Source: Thermotogae bacterium (lineage in GTDB: Bacteria > Thermotogota > Thermotogae > UBA12178). Taken from it: a stretch of 11,874 nucleotides of DNA. Below, piece after piece: positions 6,249 through 11,874 of this stretch. How positions within the stretch are numbered: position 1 is the first letter of the stretch; every line of letters begins with the position of its first letter. The notes beneath the pieces are model-generated. The model made no database searches. It saw only the letters and a list, made by a program, of their open reading frames with translations, and was not told the DNA's origin. The stretch is taken from contig QNAP01000034.1 in assembly GCA_003641795.1 (NCBI GenBank), forward strand, positions 1 through 11,874, in the 5' to 3' direction. The translations under genes were made by a program, and so were the position numbers.

Positions 6249-7946
6249 TTAAAGATGGTTTAAGACCGACTCGATGTACTTGTTGAACAATTCCACAAGA
6301 TCCGGTCTGCTGGGATGAACGAGTATCACCACGTCCATCGTCTCCACTGGATTAGATACGGGAGCGAAGGCACCTTCGAAAAATTTATCACTGATGTACT
6401 TCCCAACTTCCTGTTCGCAGAGGACGTAGTCGAGTTTCCCAGCGCTGAGATCATCGAAGCTCTCAAGGTCTGACAAATATTCTACCACCTTCGCTCCGGC
6501 GTTTTTGAGGATTTCCAGGCTTCTTCCGATACCGCCTTTAATGGTGCCGATCTTCAATCCCTTGAGATCGCTCAAACTCACGCGTTTGCCAGGATTTCCA
6601 AAGATCACGAGCTTGAATTGAGCGTAGGGTTTGCTTGCAAGGAAGCCTTCTGAGCTGAGAGCCGGGTTGGGCCACCCCACGTTTAACGCAACATCGAGGA
6701 GGTGCCTCTTCAGCATCTCGTGTATCTTCGACCAGGGTCTTCCTACAACGGTTAAATTCAAGCCCATGTTAGCTGCCGCTTTTTTCGCAAACTCCACGCT
6801 GATACCCTTCGGCTCTCCATCTTCCACGTAGACCCATGGGGGGAAAGCGTCGTCGTGTCCAACGAAAACTTCGTTGGCCTTCATGTGAAGTCTTCTACGT
6901 TCGATCACGATATCGCTGAGTTCTGCGATAGATTCTTCTACGGAAATGATCTCTTCTCTAAGGCGGGTGAAGTTATCCATGAGCCCCTGGAGCCTCTCGA
7001 TGGTTGCCTTCATATCTTCCACGACGAAATCCAGCTGAGAAGTGACTTCCTTCAACGAAGAGGTACGCTCTTCTGATTGCTCGATGATAGCTCCAATGGC
7101 TGTGCTCACAGACTCTACAGCTTGGTCGGCGTGTGCCACCTTTTCCAGTACCTGGGACACACGTTCGCTCACCAATTCCTGCTCTTCATCTGCTTGGCTG
7201 ACGGCTTTTCGCATCTCCTCCATGCTGTTCTTCAATTCCTCAATGATGGTGTTTATCGACTCCGCGGCCTGTTGACTGTCGAGCGCGAGCTTTCTCACCT
7301 CTTCGGCCACCACAGCGAATCCTTTCCCGGCTTCTCCTGCCCTGGCAGCCTCAATAGCGGCATTCAAAGCGAGGAGGTTCGTCTGCTTTGCGATAACACC
7401 GACAGAATTGCTCGACTCGACTACCTTCGCGAACGCTCCCAGAATTTTTTCCACTGCTTTGTCCACACCTTCGAATACCTCACCGACGCGCTTGACGTGA
7501 CTTGCGAACTCCTCTACAATCCTTCTCACTTCGTCCATGTTCTTTCTGCTCATTTCAGCCGCTTTCACTACCTCCGTGCCTTGGCGCACCGTGGTCACTA
7601 TCTCTTCGACAGCCTCAACGACTTGATGCCGAATCTCGGTTGTCTTTTCTCCATCCTTTTCCGTATCTTCGACGGATTTGGAAAGCTTTTCCCCAAATCC
7701 CAGCAAGCTTTCTCTGGTTTTCAGAACGAGTCCATTCAATTTGAGCAAGTCTTCAAAAAGGCGATCATCTTGATCACCTTGCAAGGGATTTTTATCTGAG
7801 TTATGTTGAAGGTTGTCGGGTGCTGAACGATCTGGTGCCGGTCGATGATCGTTCGAATTTGTTTCAGGAGGGCCTGAATGGAGCTTGTTGGAGAAGAAAA
7901 CGAGTAGTCCCAAACCCACAAAGACTCCTATGGTTCCAAGCCACAC
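6249..7946 (-). CDS. Chemoreceptor with N-terminal membrane anchor and C-terminal solute-binding domain
   Basis: Methyl-accepting chemotaxis protein (565 aa) of unusual layout. Residues 2-18 form one hydrophobic helix. Residues 22-60 are polar and probably disordered. A long coiled-coil signalling domain runs from about 60 to 350, with the hairpin tip IAKQTNLLALNAAIEAARAG at 185-204, the CheA/CheW contact region, then GKGFAVVAEEVRKLA. After the coil, residues about 357-565 resemble a bacterial solute-binding protein family 3 domain (FPPWVYVEDGEPKGISVEFA at 368-387; LKIGTIKGGIG at 464-474; DYVLCE at 506-511). There is no periplasmic sensor between two membrane helices, no HAMP domain and no C-terminal methyltransferase-tether pentapeptide. 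The Arg that binds the amino-acid carboxylate in family 3 proteins is absent (ALSSEGFLASKPY, 429-441). The start is GTG at 7944-7946 with AGGAGG 7 nt upstream; it lies 16 nt after the preceding gene. Confidence 0.9.
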   Translation of the reverse strand: MWLGTIGVFVGLGLLVFFSNKLHSGPPETNSNDHRPAPDRSAPDNLQHNSDKNPLQGDQDDRLFEDLLKLNGLVLKTRESLLGFGEKLSKSVEDTEKDGEKTTEIRHQVVEAVEEIVTTVRQGTEVVKAAEMSRKNMDEVRRIVEEFASHVKRVGEVFEGVDKAVEKILGAFAKVVESSNSVGVIAKQTNLLALNAAIEAARAGEAGKGFAVVAEEVRKLALDSQQAAESINTIIEELKNSMEEMRKAVSQADEEQELVSERVSQVLEKVAHADQAVESVSTAIGAIIEQSEERTSSLKEVTSQLDFVVEDMKATIERLQGLMDNFTRLREEIISVEESIAELSDIVIERRRLHMKANEVFVGHDDAFPPWVYVEDGEPKGISVEFAKKAAANMGLNLTVVGRPWSKIHEMLKRHLLDVALNVGWPNPALSSEGFLASKPYAQFKLVIFGNPGKRVSLSDLKGLKIGTIKGGIGRSLEILKNAGAKVVEYLSDLESFDDLSAGKLDYVLCEQEVGKYISDKFFEGAFAPVSNPVETMDVVILVHPSRPDLVELFNKYIESVLNHL

Positions 7947-7962
7947 GGTGTTTCCTCCTTTC

Positions 7963-8745
7963 TTAGCCCAGCTTTCTTACCACACCTTCTGCTAAGAGTT
8001 CGGGAAATCTCAGTTGTTGAAACTCCGATGGTAGATCCAAACGTTTCATATCACTGTGGTAAAGCGATTCTATCATGCTCATGGCGAATTCCAAATAACG
8101 CTTCGTAAACAAAAGATTTTCTGTGCCCTTCACACTGATGCCATGGCCCGGCACGAGATGATCGATATGCAGATCGTAGAGCCGCTCGACAGCCTCTGTC
8201 CACGCGTTCAAATCGCTGTCTTCCACTATCTCTGCATGAACGGTGGTGATCAGCAGATCACTTGCGAAGAGCACCCCAGCATCTTCCACATACGCCACCG
8301 TTAAATCGGGTGTGTGGCCACCAAGGTGGAAGAAGCGGACCGTTCGCGAACCCAGATCGACGGAAGAGCCGTCCTTGATCTTGATGAACCTCTCAAACGC
8401 AAGTCCCGAGAGTTCCCTGCCACTACTTCCAAGACGCGATCGAAGGTCTTTCAAGTAAGACTCTGGAAGGCTTTCCAACACCCTTTGGGTGTTTTCGTTC
8501 ACGAGTTTTTCAAGGGGGCTCTTCATGGCACCGAAGGAATGGTCTGGATGATAGTGGGTCAAAAAGACGCCAATAACGGGTTTACGCGCGAGCGGATTGC
8601 AGAAGTCAAGGATCTGCTGGAATTTAGAGGGAAAAAGAGTGGAATCGACAATGAGGATCGAATCCTTGCCCACAACTATTCCAACATTTGAACCGCCTTC
8701 TTCGTTTTCCACCACGAAGATATCGGGGGAGATCTCTTTGATCAG
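7963..8745 (-). CDS. Metallo-beta-lactamase-fold hydrolase, probable CTG start
   Basis: Zinc-dependent hydrolase of the metallo-beta-lactamase fold (260 aa from CTG); substrate not recognisable. Metal ligands numbered from the CTG start: THYHPDH (H64, H66, D68, H69), GGHTPD (H144), FASDLL (D163) and VPGHG (H201), a full two-metal set. The C-terminal 50 residues are helical and specific to a subfamily. No ATG, GTG or TTG gives a full N-terminus: GTG at 8715 has no ribosome site and removes the first strand (KEISPDIFVVE). CTG at 8743-8745 has AAGGGAGG 7 nt upstream and overlaps the upstream stop as CTGA, the counterpart of the usual ATGA overlap. If CTG is not used, the gene spans 7963-8715. 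Members of the fold include glyoxalase II, lactonases and nucleases; assignment to any of them would be a guess. Confidence 0.85.
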   Translation of the reverse strand: MIKEISPDIFVVENEEGGSNVGIVVGKDSILIVDSTLFPSKFQQILDFCNPLARKPVIGVFLTHYHPDHSFGAMKSPLEKLVNENTQRVLESLPESYLKDLRSRLGSSGRELSGLAFERFIKIKDGSSVDLGSRTVRFFHLGGHTPDLTVAYVEDAGVLFASDLLITTVHAEIVEDSDLNAWTEAVERLYDLHIDHLVPGHGISVKGTENLLFTKRYLEFAMSMIESLYHSDMKRLDLPSEFQQLRFPELLAEGVVRKLG

Positions 8746-9545
8746 AGTGCCGCCTCCCTTGCCTTCGATTCTTCTATCCAGTGAAGAATGGTTTTGTGGA
8801 AGAGTCCGTTGCTGAAGAGAAGCTGTCCTTCCGGCCAGTCAAGGTTCTGCCCTTTCCAATCGGTGACCATCCCCCCTGCCTCTTCCACCAGAACTTTTGC
8901 TGCTGCAACGTCCCAGATGTTGGCGTTGAAGGTGAGATATGCTTGTGTCCGCCCCGCTGCTACATACGCACCTTGAAGAGCGGCGGTCCCGTACATCCGT
9001 ATTCTTCTGATCTTACGTTCGAGTATCCTCACCAATTTGTGCGTGTTGCCCGACTCATGAGAGAGTGTTAGTATCGATTCACGAGGGTTGGAGATTTTCG
9101 AGACGGATAACTTTTTTCCGTTCAAGAAGGCTCCTAAGCCTTTGCAGGCGTAGAAGGTTTCGTTCACCGCGGGATGGTAAACCACACCGAGTACTGGCCG
9201 TCCTTCCTTTGCAAAGGCGATGGAGACGCAGTAAAAAGGTATCTCGGCGATGTAGTTCACCGTCCCATCTATGGGATCGATCACCCAGACGCTGTCCGCA
9301 TCTTTCGTGCGTACACCACTTTCCTCTGCATAGAAACTGTCTGAAGGGAAGCGCAGTTGAAGGTAGTCTATGATCCTTCTCTGTGCTTCCTCATCGAACC
9401 AGGTCACGGGGTCGGTCTCATCCTTCTTGAACGAAATGAGTTCTTTTGGTATGGTGCCGGAAGTGATGAACTTCCCAACGATCTGGGATATCTCTATAGC
9501 CGCTTCGAGACGCTTTTGGAGATCTCTCATATTCACACCACCCAT
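8742..9545 (-). CDS. Inositol-monophosphatase-family phosphatase (SuhB-like)
   Basis: Metal-dependent, Li-sensitive-type sugar phosphatase (267 aa). The metal ligands are E74/E75 in FYAEESG (71-77), D90 and D93 in WVIDPIDGTVNY (87-98), and W211-D212 in NIWDVAAAK (209-217), followed by EEAGGMVTDW. This is a complete active site. In thermophiles, family members act on inositol phosphate, fructose-1,6-bisphosphate or NADP, and the sequence does not decide which. The first ATG (9545) overlaps the radical SAM gene by 13 nt, with GGAG 10 nt upstream. The GTG at 9536 would overlap as GTGA, and the ATG at 9530 (MRDLQKRL) has GGTGG 7 nt upstream, so the true start may be 5 codons later. Its stop overlaps the next gene's probable CTG start. 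Confidence 0.92.
   Translation of the reverse strand: MGGVNMRDLQKRLEAAIEISQIVGKFITSGTIPKELISFKKDETDPVTWFDEEAQRRIIDYLQLRFPSDSFYAEESGVRTKDADSVWVIDPIDGTVNYIAEIPFYCVSIAFAKEGRPVLGVVYHPAVNETFYACKGLGAFLNGKKLSVSKISNPRESILTLSHESGNTHKLVRILERKIRRIRMYGTAALQGAYVAAGRTQAYLTFNANIWDVAAAKVLVEEAGGMVTDWKGQNLDWPEGQLLFSNGLFHKTILHWIEESKAREAAL
8753..8760 (-). promoter_or_regulatory. Ribosome binding site supporting the CTG start at 8745
   Basis: AAGGGAGG on the minus strand lies inside the end of the phosphatase gene, 7 nt before CTG at 8743-8745. No comparable site precedes the only later candidate, GTG at 8715, whose upstream bases are CTCCCCCGATATCTTC. Confidence 0.65.
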
Positions 9546-10522
9546 CTCAAGTCTTCTCCGTTGACGGTCAAGATTCCTTCGTCAGAGGTCGGGCTCAACG
9601 AGAACCGTATCCCCGCTTTCTTCCATTTTTCCAAATTCTGCCTTTTGTAACCAAAGACTATGGGCTCGTAACGCTTGTCGTACCTTATCTCTATGTGATC
9701 TTCGTTTCTTGCAAGTTCAAGCGCAACCTTGTAAAATGCCACCGATTTGACCATGTGTCCCAGTGAAGGGTGATGGGGACCTGCTACGAGTCGAGCAAGC
9801 GCGGAAGCCTCTAAAAACAATCCGATCCTTATCACTCGCACTCCCGATCTTTTGAGGAGGCTGTAAACGGCTGAGCTTCTCTCTACCGCTTCTTCCAAAC
9901 TCAGCGGTGTGTAACGACCTTGGAGAACCATTCGGTGGAGGGCGGTGCCCTTGAAGACGAGGGTTGGATGTATTCTGCAGGTGTCCACATTCAACTTGAC
10001 GAGTTGTTCTGCCGAGTAAAGCTCGTCGAAGAGGGAGCTTTTGGGGAGCCCGATCATGAGATGTGCTCCAACGATGAAGCCGGAGGATTTCAAAAGGCGG
10101 ATCGCCTTCTCCGCGTCGTTTCCGCTGTGTCCTCTGTTGGCAGCTTCCAATACCGAGTCGCTGAAAGATTGCACTCCTATTTCCACATGACGAACGCCGA
10201 ATTCTTTGAGAATGGATACGATCTCTTTGTCGATTTCGTCGGGACGAGTGGAGATTCTGATGGAGCCTTCTCCACCCAACTTGTTGCGTGCCCAGCTCAG
10301 ATACTCTACCAGTCTTTTTTTACTCAGACCCGTAATCGTTCCGCCGTAGAAGGCTACCTCTCCCACATCTCCTCTGGAGGCCCAAACATTGTAGAATGCC
10401 TCCAGTTCAGCGATCTCTGGGAGGTGATCCAAACCAGTTGCCGCATACTGGTCACAAAAGACACATCGCCGTTTGCAACCGGCGTAGGGTAAAAAAATGG
10501 GGACGATCGTTCCCTTTATCAT
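9533..10522 (-). CDS. Radical SAM protein with Elp3-type core, no acetyltransferase domain
   Basis: A 329-residue radical SAM enzyme. GCKRRCVFC carries the [4Fe-4S]-binding CX3CX2C motif (C16, C20, C23). It is followed by FYGGTITGL (58-66, SAM-binding GG motif), RISTRPDEID (89-98), VEIGVQSFSD (113-122), RGHSG (130-134) and AHLMIGLP (153-160). These are the signature blocks of the Elp3/COG1243 group. Elp3 proteins add a C-terminal GNAT acetyltransferase domain and modify tRNA wobble uridines; the remaining 170 residues here do not look like GNAT, and the protein matches the short bacterial form of unknown function. The ATG (10520-10522) overlaps the clpP stop as ATGA. The ribosome site is weak, so translation is probably coupled to clpP. 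Confidence 0.88.
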   Translation of the reverse strand: MIKGTIVPIFLPYAGCKRRCVFCDQYAATGLDHLPEIAELEAFYNVWASRGDVGEVAFYGGTITGLSKKRLVEYLSWARNKLGGEGSIRISTRPDEIDKEIVSILKEFGVRHVEIGVQSFSDSVLEAANRGHSGNDAEKAIRLLKSSGFIVGAHLMIGLPKSSLFDELYSAEQLVKLNVDTCRIHPTLVFKGTALHRMVLQGRYTPLSLEEAVERSSAVYSLLKRSGVRVIRIGLFLEASALARLVAGPHHPSLGHMVKSVAFYKVALELARNEDHIEIRYDKRYEPIVFGYKRQNLEKWKKAGIRFSLSPTSDEGILTVNGEDLRWVV

Positions 10523-11124
10523 CTGCTTTCTATCACTTTATCAACTATGCCGTAGTCCCGAGCTTCTTCTGCTGAAAGGAAGAAGTCCCTGTCGGTGTCT
10601 TTTTCTATCTTTTTTAAAGGCTGACCGGTGTGTTTGCTCAGAATTTCGTTGAGCAGGTTTTTGATGCGCATGAGTTCTTTGGCCCGGATTTCTACGTCCG
10701 TCACCGGGCCTTCGGCTCCACCAAGAGGTTGGTGTATCATCACCCTCGAGTTTGGTAGGGCATACCGTTTACCCTTGGTACCTCCTGCAAGGAGTACCGC
10801 CGCCATGGAAGCGCACATGCCGATACAGGTGGTCGACACGTCACATTTTATGTATTGCATGGTGTCATAGATGGCCAGCCCGGCGGTTACAGAACCTCCT
10901 GGAGAATTTATATAAAGATTCACATCTTTATCAGGGTCCTGGGCTTCGAGGAAGAGTAGCTGAGCCACCACCAGATTGGCAGCGTAGTCATCTATAGATG
11001 AACCTATGAATATGATCCTATCTTTGAGAAGCCTTGAGTATATATCGTAGGCCCTCTCGTATCTCCCTGTGGTCTCGATCACAATGGGTATCTGATCGAG
11101 GACTGATCGCTTTTCATCTCTCAT
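10519..11124 (-). CDS. clpP: ATP-dependent Clp protease proteolytic subunit ClpP
   Basis: Serine peptidase subunit (201 aa) of the cytoplasmic Clp protease, forming a double heptameric barrel fed by ClpX or ClpA/C unfoldases. The catalytic triad is S106 (GMCASMAA), H131 (VMIHQPLGG) and D180 (KDTDRDFFLSAEEA). INSPGGSVTAGLAIYD (72-87) is the conserved oxyanion and substrate-binding loop. A short N-terminal leader precedes IVIETTGRYERAYDIYSRL; the mature form probably begins near residue 10. The ATG at 11122-11124 has GGGAGG 8 nt upstream and overlaps the DUF370 gene by 11 nt. No clpX or tig is adjacent in the window, unlike the arrangement in many bacteria. Confidence 0.97.
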   Translation of the reverse strand: MRDEKRSVLDQIPIVIETTGRYERAYDIYSRLLKDRIIFIGSSIDDYAANLVVAQLLFLEAQDPDKDVNLYINSPGGSVTAGLAIYDTMQYIKCDVSTTCIGMCASMAAVLLAGGTKGKRYALPNSRVMIHQPLGGAEGPVTDVEIRAKELMRIKNLLNEILSKHTGQPLKKIEKDTDRDFFLSAEEARDYGIVDKVIESR

Positions 11125-11368
11125 TTTCCATGCCTCCCTGCATTTTCTTCATTATCCTACTCTTTGGAATTGGTAAAAGGATAACATGGCCACTGTCCAT
11201 CAATACTACCGACTTCGTCTTCTTGCCGAAAGAGAGGTCGATCACGAGGTTCGATTCTTGGGCCGCTTTCTTCAGGGGTTTCACTATGCCCGATCCAACA
11301 TCAAAGATGGCTTTTATCCTGTCGGATACCAAAAAGCACCCGGATGTTAGGCGAATCAAATTGTCCAC
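11114..11368 (-). CDS. DUF370 / RemA-like DNA-binding protein
   Basis: Small protein (84 aa) that aligns along its length with Bacillus subtilis RemA, a ring-forming DNA-binding activator of matrix and osmoprotection genes. Matching blocks are FLVSDRIKAI (12-21), the SFGKKTKSVVLMDSGHVIL segment (46-64) and the hydrophobic core between them. RemA's R18 corresponds to R17, while its Arg pair R50-R51 is Lys-Lys (K49-K50). The start is GTG at 11366-11368 with GGGGGTG 6 nt upstream. An extended -10 promoter lies about 25-30 nt before the start. It is the first gene of the operon. A regulatory role in Thermotogae is an inference from the family. Confidence 0.85.
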   Translation of the reverse strand: MDNLIRLTSGCFLVSDRIKAIFDVGSGIVKPLKKAAQESNLVIDLSFGKKTKSVVLMDSGHVILLPIPKSRIMKKMQGGMENER

Positions 11369-11391
11369 AAATCACACCCCCGCACAGGATC

Positions 11392-11400
11392 ATTATAGCA
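11392..11400 (-). promoter_or_regulatory. Extended -10 promoter of the DUF370-clpP operon
   Basis: On the minus strand, TGCTATAAT gives a perfect TATAAT (11392-11397) preceded by TG at the extended -10 position. No good -35 box is found 16-18 nt upstream, which an extended -10 does not need. The start point would be about 15-20 nt before the GTG of the DUF370 gene. Confidence 0.7.
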
Positions 11401-11429
11401 TCTTGTGGAAATAACCACGATGGGAGTGG

Positions 11430-11459
11430 ATTATAGGGTGTCTCAAAAGTCAGTAACAA
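11430..11459 (-). promoter_or_regulatory. Possible second, upstream promoter
   Basis: A second TATAAT (11430-11435, minus strand) has TTGTTA (11454-11459) 18 nt upstream. It matches the -35 consensus at four of six bases. It points toward the DUF370-clpP operon and could act in tandem with the promoter at 11392. Read from sequence only. Confidence 0.35.
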
Positions 11460-11494
11460 CCAACAATATCCACGACCTTTCTGGAAGGGCGGAG

Positions 11495-11855
11495 GATTTC
11501 GCATTGCAGAAAGCTTGTTGTGCTTCGCTTTCTTCCTCGCTCACACTCACAAACGGGCGAAAGTGGCAAATCCCACACGCTCACACAGTTCGCACTCGCT
11601 TTTTTCCTCCTTCGCATCCACAAAACGACCCACGCGAAGATTCAGCATCCTGCTTCAGCTTCGCTCTCATCCGCATCCGTGCGGCTTCGAGGTCGTTTTG
11701 TTTGGATGCTCACTCGGCGCTCGTGAGGCTATGTGATCGTGTGGGATTCTAAGGGGATAGAGAGAAAAACTCGCTACATCCGTGTAGCTCGGTGCCCGTT
11801 TGTATGAGTGCTCGCTTCGGCGCTTCGCAAGACAAGCTTTCTGCAATGTGAAATC
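11495..11855. repeat. 361-nt imperfect giant inverted repeat (foldback element)
   Basis: This non-coding stretch folds back on itself. The outer arms 11495-11518 and 11832-11855 match over 24 positions with one mismatch (a G-U pair in RNA). Nested inside are 11551-11558 with 11794-11801 (8 bp), 11569-11584 with 11733-11748 (15 of 16), and 11614-11630 with 11691-11709 (17 pairs, 2-nt bulge). The apex is the perfect hairpin CCGCA-TCCG-TGCGG at 11671-11684. Unpaired stretches between arms are rich in CTTCGC/CTCGC words and may form local hairpins. Short open frames inside give repetitive Ser/His/Arg-rich translations with no recognisable domain. It may be a miniature foldback mobile element, a structured RNA or a chromosomal architectural repeat. 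The rest of 11400-11874 holds only the promoters and a terminator-like hairpin. Confidence 0.75.
11765..11788 (-). terminator. Weak terminator-like hairpin within the foldback element
   Basis: On the minus strand GCTACA-CGGA-TGTAGC forms a 6-bp stem with a 4-nt loop (11773-11788). GAG and then five T (11765-11769) follow. It could end a transcript entering from beyond the right edge. The stem is short and only modestly GC-rich, so the call is tentative. Confidence 0.35.
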
Positions 11856-11874
11856 AAGGGAGAAGGGTAGGAGA

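Noticed and set aside
7077..7799. 240-residue plus-strand open frame
   Set aside because: It is antisense to the chemoreceptor coiled coil, whose regular heptads produce long open reverse frames.
8713..8715. GTG start of the metallo-hydrolase
   Set aside because: No ribosome site precedes it, it truncates the conserved first strand, and the CTG ten codons upstream has better spacing and an operon-type overlap. Kept only as the fallback.
11405..11752. Plus-strand open frames of 66-126 residues over 11034-11752
   Set aside because: They run through the foldback element (or antisense to clpP); translations are low-complexity Ser/His/Arg/Phe with no domain or good ribosome site, and change frame across the arms.
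11495..11855. CRISPR array or known structured RNA (tmRNA, RNase P RNA, SRP RNA, 6S RNA)
   Set aside because: Repeats are inverted, not direct and evenly spaced, and none of the conserved core sequences of those RNAs could be recognised. 6S-like long-hairpin form cannot be excluded but 361 nt is too long.
11495..11874. Replication origin or DnaA-box cluster
   Set aside because: No repeated DnaA-box-like 9- to 12-mers were found and there is no AT-rich unwinding stretch; the region is GC-moderate with CTTCGC-type words.

Overview
The window is most likely a chromosomal piece of a member of the Thermotogae (a Thermotoga or Pseudothermotoga relative). The glutamate dehydrogenase is very close, from memory and over its whole length, to the 416-residue enzyme of Thermotoga maritima. 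Strong GGAGG-type ribosome binding sites, GTG starts and overlapping genes fit that group. All nine complete genes and the one partial gene lie on the minus strand, so transcription runs from high to low coordinates.

From the right: 11369-11874 contains no gene. It holds an extended -10 promoter for the first operon and, from 11495 to 11855, a 361-nt imperfect inverted repeat centred near 11675. A seven-gene string follows with hardly any gaps: a DUF370/RemA-like protein, ClpP, an Elp3-type radical SAM protein, an inositol-monophosphatase-family phosphatase, a metallo-beta-lactamase-fold hydrolase (probably starting at CTG), an unusual chemoreceptor, and glutamate dehydrogenase. Neighbours overlap by 4-13 nt or are 16-59 nt apart. 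A strong intrinsic terminator at 4857-4893 ends this unit. The members do not form an obvious pathway (proteolysis, regulation, nucleic-acid modification, phosphatase, chemotaxis, nitrogen metabolism); the grouping looks like shared expression rather than one process.

Directly after that terminator, a near-consensus promoter with a perfect 7+7 bp palindrome between its -35 and -10 boxes starts a second operon: the FAD, [2Fe-2S] and molybdopterin subunits of a xanthine-dehydrogenase-family molybdenum hydroxylase, then a UraA-type nucleobase permease that runs off the left edge. Together they look like a repressible module that imports a nucleobase or related N-heterocycle and hydroxylates it. 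Because the permease is of the uracil type, and the large subunit has Ala where classical xanthine dehydrogenases have a purine-binding Glu, the substrate is open; a pyrimidine is possible.

The items most worth a second look are the giant foldback element, the chemoreceptor with a solute-binding domain at its C-terminus, the CTG start, the palindromic operator, and the uracil-permease/molybdenum-hydroxylase pairing.
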